From Burkholderiales bacterium (GTDB lineage Bacteria; Pseudomonadota; Gammaproteobacteria; Burkholderiales; Burkholderiaceae_C), in contig CANFYD010000143.1 of assembly GCA_947450745.1 (NCBI GenBank), positions 1 to 8,198 on the forward strand: DNA of 8,198 bases, given 5' to 3'. Positions 6,183 to 8,198 of the stretch are shown here, piece by piece. The translations under genes and the position numbers were made by a program. Positions within the stretch are counted from its first letter, which is position 1. Each line of letters begins with the position of its first letter. The notes below the pieces were generated by a model. It was not told the DNA's origin, made no database searches, and saw only the letters and a list, made by a program, of their open reading frames with translations.

Positions 6183-6974
6183 ATGGCATCGGTGACCTTG
6201 GTGTTGACACGGCCGCGCCAGCAGGCCGGTGAATGGTTGCAGCGTTTGGCGAAGGCTGGCGTGGCGGCGCTCAGCCTGCCCTTGATCGAGATCGTGGCGG
6301 CCGATGGTCAGGCGGCTGACTTGGCTTGGCAGGACTTGCCTGGCGCGGCTTTGGCGATGTTTGTCAGCCCGAACGCAGTGCAGCAGTTCTTCGCTCGTCG
6401 CCCCGCCGGACAAGGCTGGCCGGCGCAGACCTTGGCGGCCTGTGTGGGGCCCGGCAGTGCGCTGGCGCTGCTGGCGGCCGGCGTGCCGGCCGCGCAAATC
6501 GCGCAGCCGCCGGCGGACTCGGCCAGCCTGGATTCCGAGCATTTGTGGCCTCAGTTGAGCCCGCGTGCTTGGGCCGGTCAGCGCGTTGTGATGTTGCGCG
6601 GCGATGGCGGCCGCGAGTGGTTGGCTGACCGTCTGCGGGAGCAAGGCGCGGAGCTGCGCTTCTACAGCGTTTACCAGCGCCGCTGCCCCACACTTGATGC
6701 GGCCGATCAGGCCCTCCTCGACGCTGTGCTGGCCGAACCCGGTCGGCATGTCTGGCTCTTCAGCAGCGCCGAGGCGATTGGCTATTTGCAACGGCTGGCA
6801 CCGGCAGGGCAGGACTGGTCAAAGGCGCGCTGCATCGCCACGCATGCGCGCATTGCCGAGCGCGCGCGCCTGCTGGGGCTGGGGCTTGTGGTTTTGACGC
6901 GACCCGACGCGGCGGCCGTGGCGCAAGCCCTCAATGCGATGCAAGGCAGCCCCCTACAATCATTTTCATTGTGA
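6183..6974 (+). CDS. hemD: Uroporphyrinogen-III synthase
   Basis: HemD closes hydroxymethylbilane to uroporphyrinogen III with inversion of ring D, the step after HemC and the branch point to heme, siroheme and cobalamin. The 263-residue product has the usual length and two-domain layout. Visible marks are the N-terminal strand VTLVLTRP (4-11), FVSPNAV (60-66), RGDGGREWLADRL (139-151) after the hinge, YSVYQR (161-166), SSAEAI (194-199) and ATHARIAERARLLGL (219-233). The family is poorly conserved, so position directly after hemC is strong supporting evidence. The start is set by the AGGAG at 6172. The stop overlaps the hemX start as GTGA, which suggests translational coupling. Confidence 0.93.
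   Translation: MASVTLVLTRPRQQAGEWLQRLAKAGVAALSLPLIEIVAADGQAADLAWQDLPGAALAMFVSPNAVQQFFARRPAGQGWPAQTLAACVGPGSALALLAAGVPAAQIAQPPADSASLDSEHLWPQLSPRAWAGQRVVMLRGDGGREWLADRLREQGAELRFYSVYQRRCPTLDAADQALLDAVLAEPGRHVWLFSSAEAIGYLQRLAPAGQDWSKARCIATHARIAERARLLGLGLVVLTRPDAAAVAQALNAMQGSPLQSFSL
6955..6960 (+). promoter_or_regulatory. TACAAT, possible internal -10 before hemX
   Basis: TACAAT matches the sigma-70 -10 hexamer at 5 of 6 positions. It lies at the end of hemD, 10 nt before the hemX GTG, in a locally AT-rich patch. No -35 hexamer is seen at 16-18 bp. The bases also encode hemD, so this may be chance. Confidence 0.2.
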
Positions 6975-8198
6975 GAGACACCCCAAATTCCCCCGACGAG
7001 GCAGCCGCTCAAGCCGCTGCTGCCCCTGGCTTCAACACCAGTTCAACGCCAAGCCCGAGTGCTGATCAAGCCCGAACGGTCGGCGCAACCGCCACTGCTG
7101 CGGGTCTTTTGCCAGCTCGCTCGCCAGTTTGGTTGCCAGTCGGTGCCGCTGTGCTGGCGTTGACTTCCCTGGCGAGTATTGGCTTGGCTTGGCAGAGTTT
7201 GAGCCGCCAGCAGGCCTTGGAGCAGGAGCTGGTGCGGCGTCAAGACGGCGTGCAAGCCAATGCCAGCGAAGCGCGGGTCATCGCGACTCAAGCGCAGGAG
7301 TTGACCCGCGACACTGCCGCGAAAGTGGCTTTGTTGGACGCCAAGCTGGCCGAAGTGGCCTTGCAGCGCGGGCAACTTGAAGAGTTGATGCAGTCGATGT
7401 CGCGCTCGCGTGACGAGAACGTTGTCGTCGATATCGAGGCTTCGATACGCGTCGCTCTGCAGCAATCCAGCATCACCGGCAGCGCCGAGCCCTTGGTTGC
7501 CACGCTGCGCCAAGCCGACGAGCGCTTGCTGCGCTACAAGCAGCCGCGCATGGAGGGCGTGCGCCGAGCGGTGGCGCGCGATCTTGACCGTGTCAAGGCG
7601 ATCAGCGTGGTGGATGTGTCCACGCTCACGATCAAGCTCGATGAGGTGGTGCGTTTGCTCGATGAGCTGCCCTTGCTGGCCAGCGCAGACCTGGAAGGCG
7701 AGCCCGGCCTGAGTCGGCAAGGGCGTCCGTCCGCCGTTCAGCAGGCCGCAGCGAAGGGCGTCAAACCGGGCATGACTGCGCCAGCAGCACCGAGCGCGGA
7801 CGCAGGTGCACTCGAGTTGTGGTGGTGGCAAGCTCGGCAGAGCTGGCGCGAGGCCAGCCTGCTGGTCTGGAGTGAAACAAAGTCCTTGTTGCGGGTGACC
7901 CGCATCAACCACCCGGAAGCCATGTTGCTGGCACCGGAGCAAGCGTTTTTCTTGCGCGAAAACCTTAAGCTGCGCTTGCTCAATGCGCGCTTGGCTTTGC
8001 TGAGTCGTCAGTTCGAAACCGCGCAGGCGGATCTCAACGACACGCAAGATTTGTTGAGTCGCTATTTCGACGGCCGTTCGCGCAAGGTGCAGACCGCCGC
8101 CGATTTGTTGCGGCAGGTGGTGGGCCAAGCCCGTCAAGTCAATGTGCCCCGACCCGACGACACGCTGGCGGCGCTGGCCGCTGCGGCGGCCGGTCGCT
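6971..8198 (+). CDS. hemX: HemX-family membrane-anchored protein (3' end cut by window)
   Basis: The frame from GTG 6971 stays open to the window edge, giving 409 codons and no stop. Residues 1-50 are Ala/Pro/Ser/Thr-rich and cytoplasmic in type. Residues about 53-75 form one membrane segment (VWLPVGAAVLALTSLASIGLA). Residues about 77-145 are a heptad-like coiled coil rich in Q, E, A and L. A conserved C-terminal domain follows, with LWWWQARQSW (282-291) and the family signature APEQAFFLRENLKLRLLNARLALLSRQ (321-347). A low-complexity linker lies at about 244-280. HemX proteins are often labelled uroporphyrinogen-III methyltransferase, but no SAM-binding methyltransferase motif is visible here. 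The function is unsettled; a scaffold for heme enzymes is a common guess. GTG is chosen because it overlaps the hemD stop; no Shine-Dalgarno sequence is seen. E. coli HemX has about 393 residues, so little is probably missing. Confidence 0.9.
   Translation, partial: MRDTPNSPDEAAAQAAAAPGFNTSSTPSPSADQARTVGATATAAGLLPARSPVWLPVGAAVLALTSLASIGLAWQSLSRQQALEQELVRRQDGVQANASEARVIATQAQELTRDTAAKVALLDAKLAEVALQRGQLEELMQSMSRSRDENVVVDIEASIRVALQQSSITGSAEPLVATLRQADERLLRYKQPRMEGVRRAVARDLDRVKAISVVDVSTLTIKLDEVVRLLDELPLLASADLEGEPGLSRQGRPSAVQQAAAKGVKPGMTAPAAPSADAGALELWWWQARQSWREASLLVWSETKSLLRVTRINHPEAMLLAPEQAFFLRENLKLRLLNARLALLSRQFETAQADLNDTQDLLSRYFDGRSRKVQTAADLLRQVVGQARQVNVPRPDDTLAALAAAAAGR

Noticed and set aside
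5089..6210. 373-codon open frame on the minus strand opposite hemC
   Set aside because: It is antisense to hemC, low in complexity and rich in Q, R and A, with no domain. hemC carries every family motif on the other strand.
7043..8137. 364-codon open frame on the minus strand opposite hemX
   Set aside because: The plus strand here encodes the HemX membrane segment, coiled coil and EQAFFLRENLKLRLLNARL-type signature in an uninterrupted frame, so the antisense frame is a shadow.

Overview
The window looks like ordinary chromosomal DNA from a GC-rich betaproteobacterium. Burkholderiales is most likely (Comamonadaceae or a Leptothrix/Rubrivivax-like relative). This rests on high GC at third codon positions, frequent TTG leucine codons, protein sequence style, and a hemC-hemD-hemX cluster divergent from ppc. 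The placement is inferred from sequence character, not from a database search. I see no tRNA, rRNA, CRISPR array, insertion sequence, integrase or phage gene, and no sign of recent horizontal transfer.

Left part (1-1922, minus strand). A response regulator made of a CheY-like receiver followed by a long TPR-type helical array runs off the left edge, so its C-terminus is missing. Upstream of it on the same strand lies a 71-residue gene of the YjfB putative motility protein family. A strong sigma-28 (FliA-type) promoter match sits just upstream of that small gene. Together they suggest a small motility or signalling locus. This is the least characterised part of the window.

Middle (2100-5033, minus strand). 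A complete phosphoenolpyruvate carboxylase gene (ppc) has all key catalytic motifs and the residues of the aspartate feedback site. A 12-bp tandem repeat able to form a GC hairpin lies directly after its stop codon.

Right part (5218-8198, plus strand). hemC, hemD and the 5' part of hemX are arranged head to tail. hemC and hemD are 38 bp apart, and hemD and hemX overlap by 4 bp. HemC makes hydroxymethylbilane from porphobilinogen and HemD cyclises it to uroporphyrinogen III. HemX is a membrane-anchored protein of unsettled function that travels with these genes. The 184-bp intergenic region between ppc and hemC must carry the divergent control signals. It contains a perfect 17-bp palindrome near ppc and a possible extended -10 element placed so that hemC could be leaderless.

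I found no clearly new multi-gene system. The best leads are the sigma-28/YjfB/receiver-TPR locus and the palindrome upstream of ppc.
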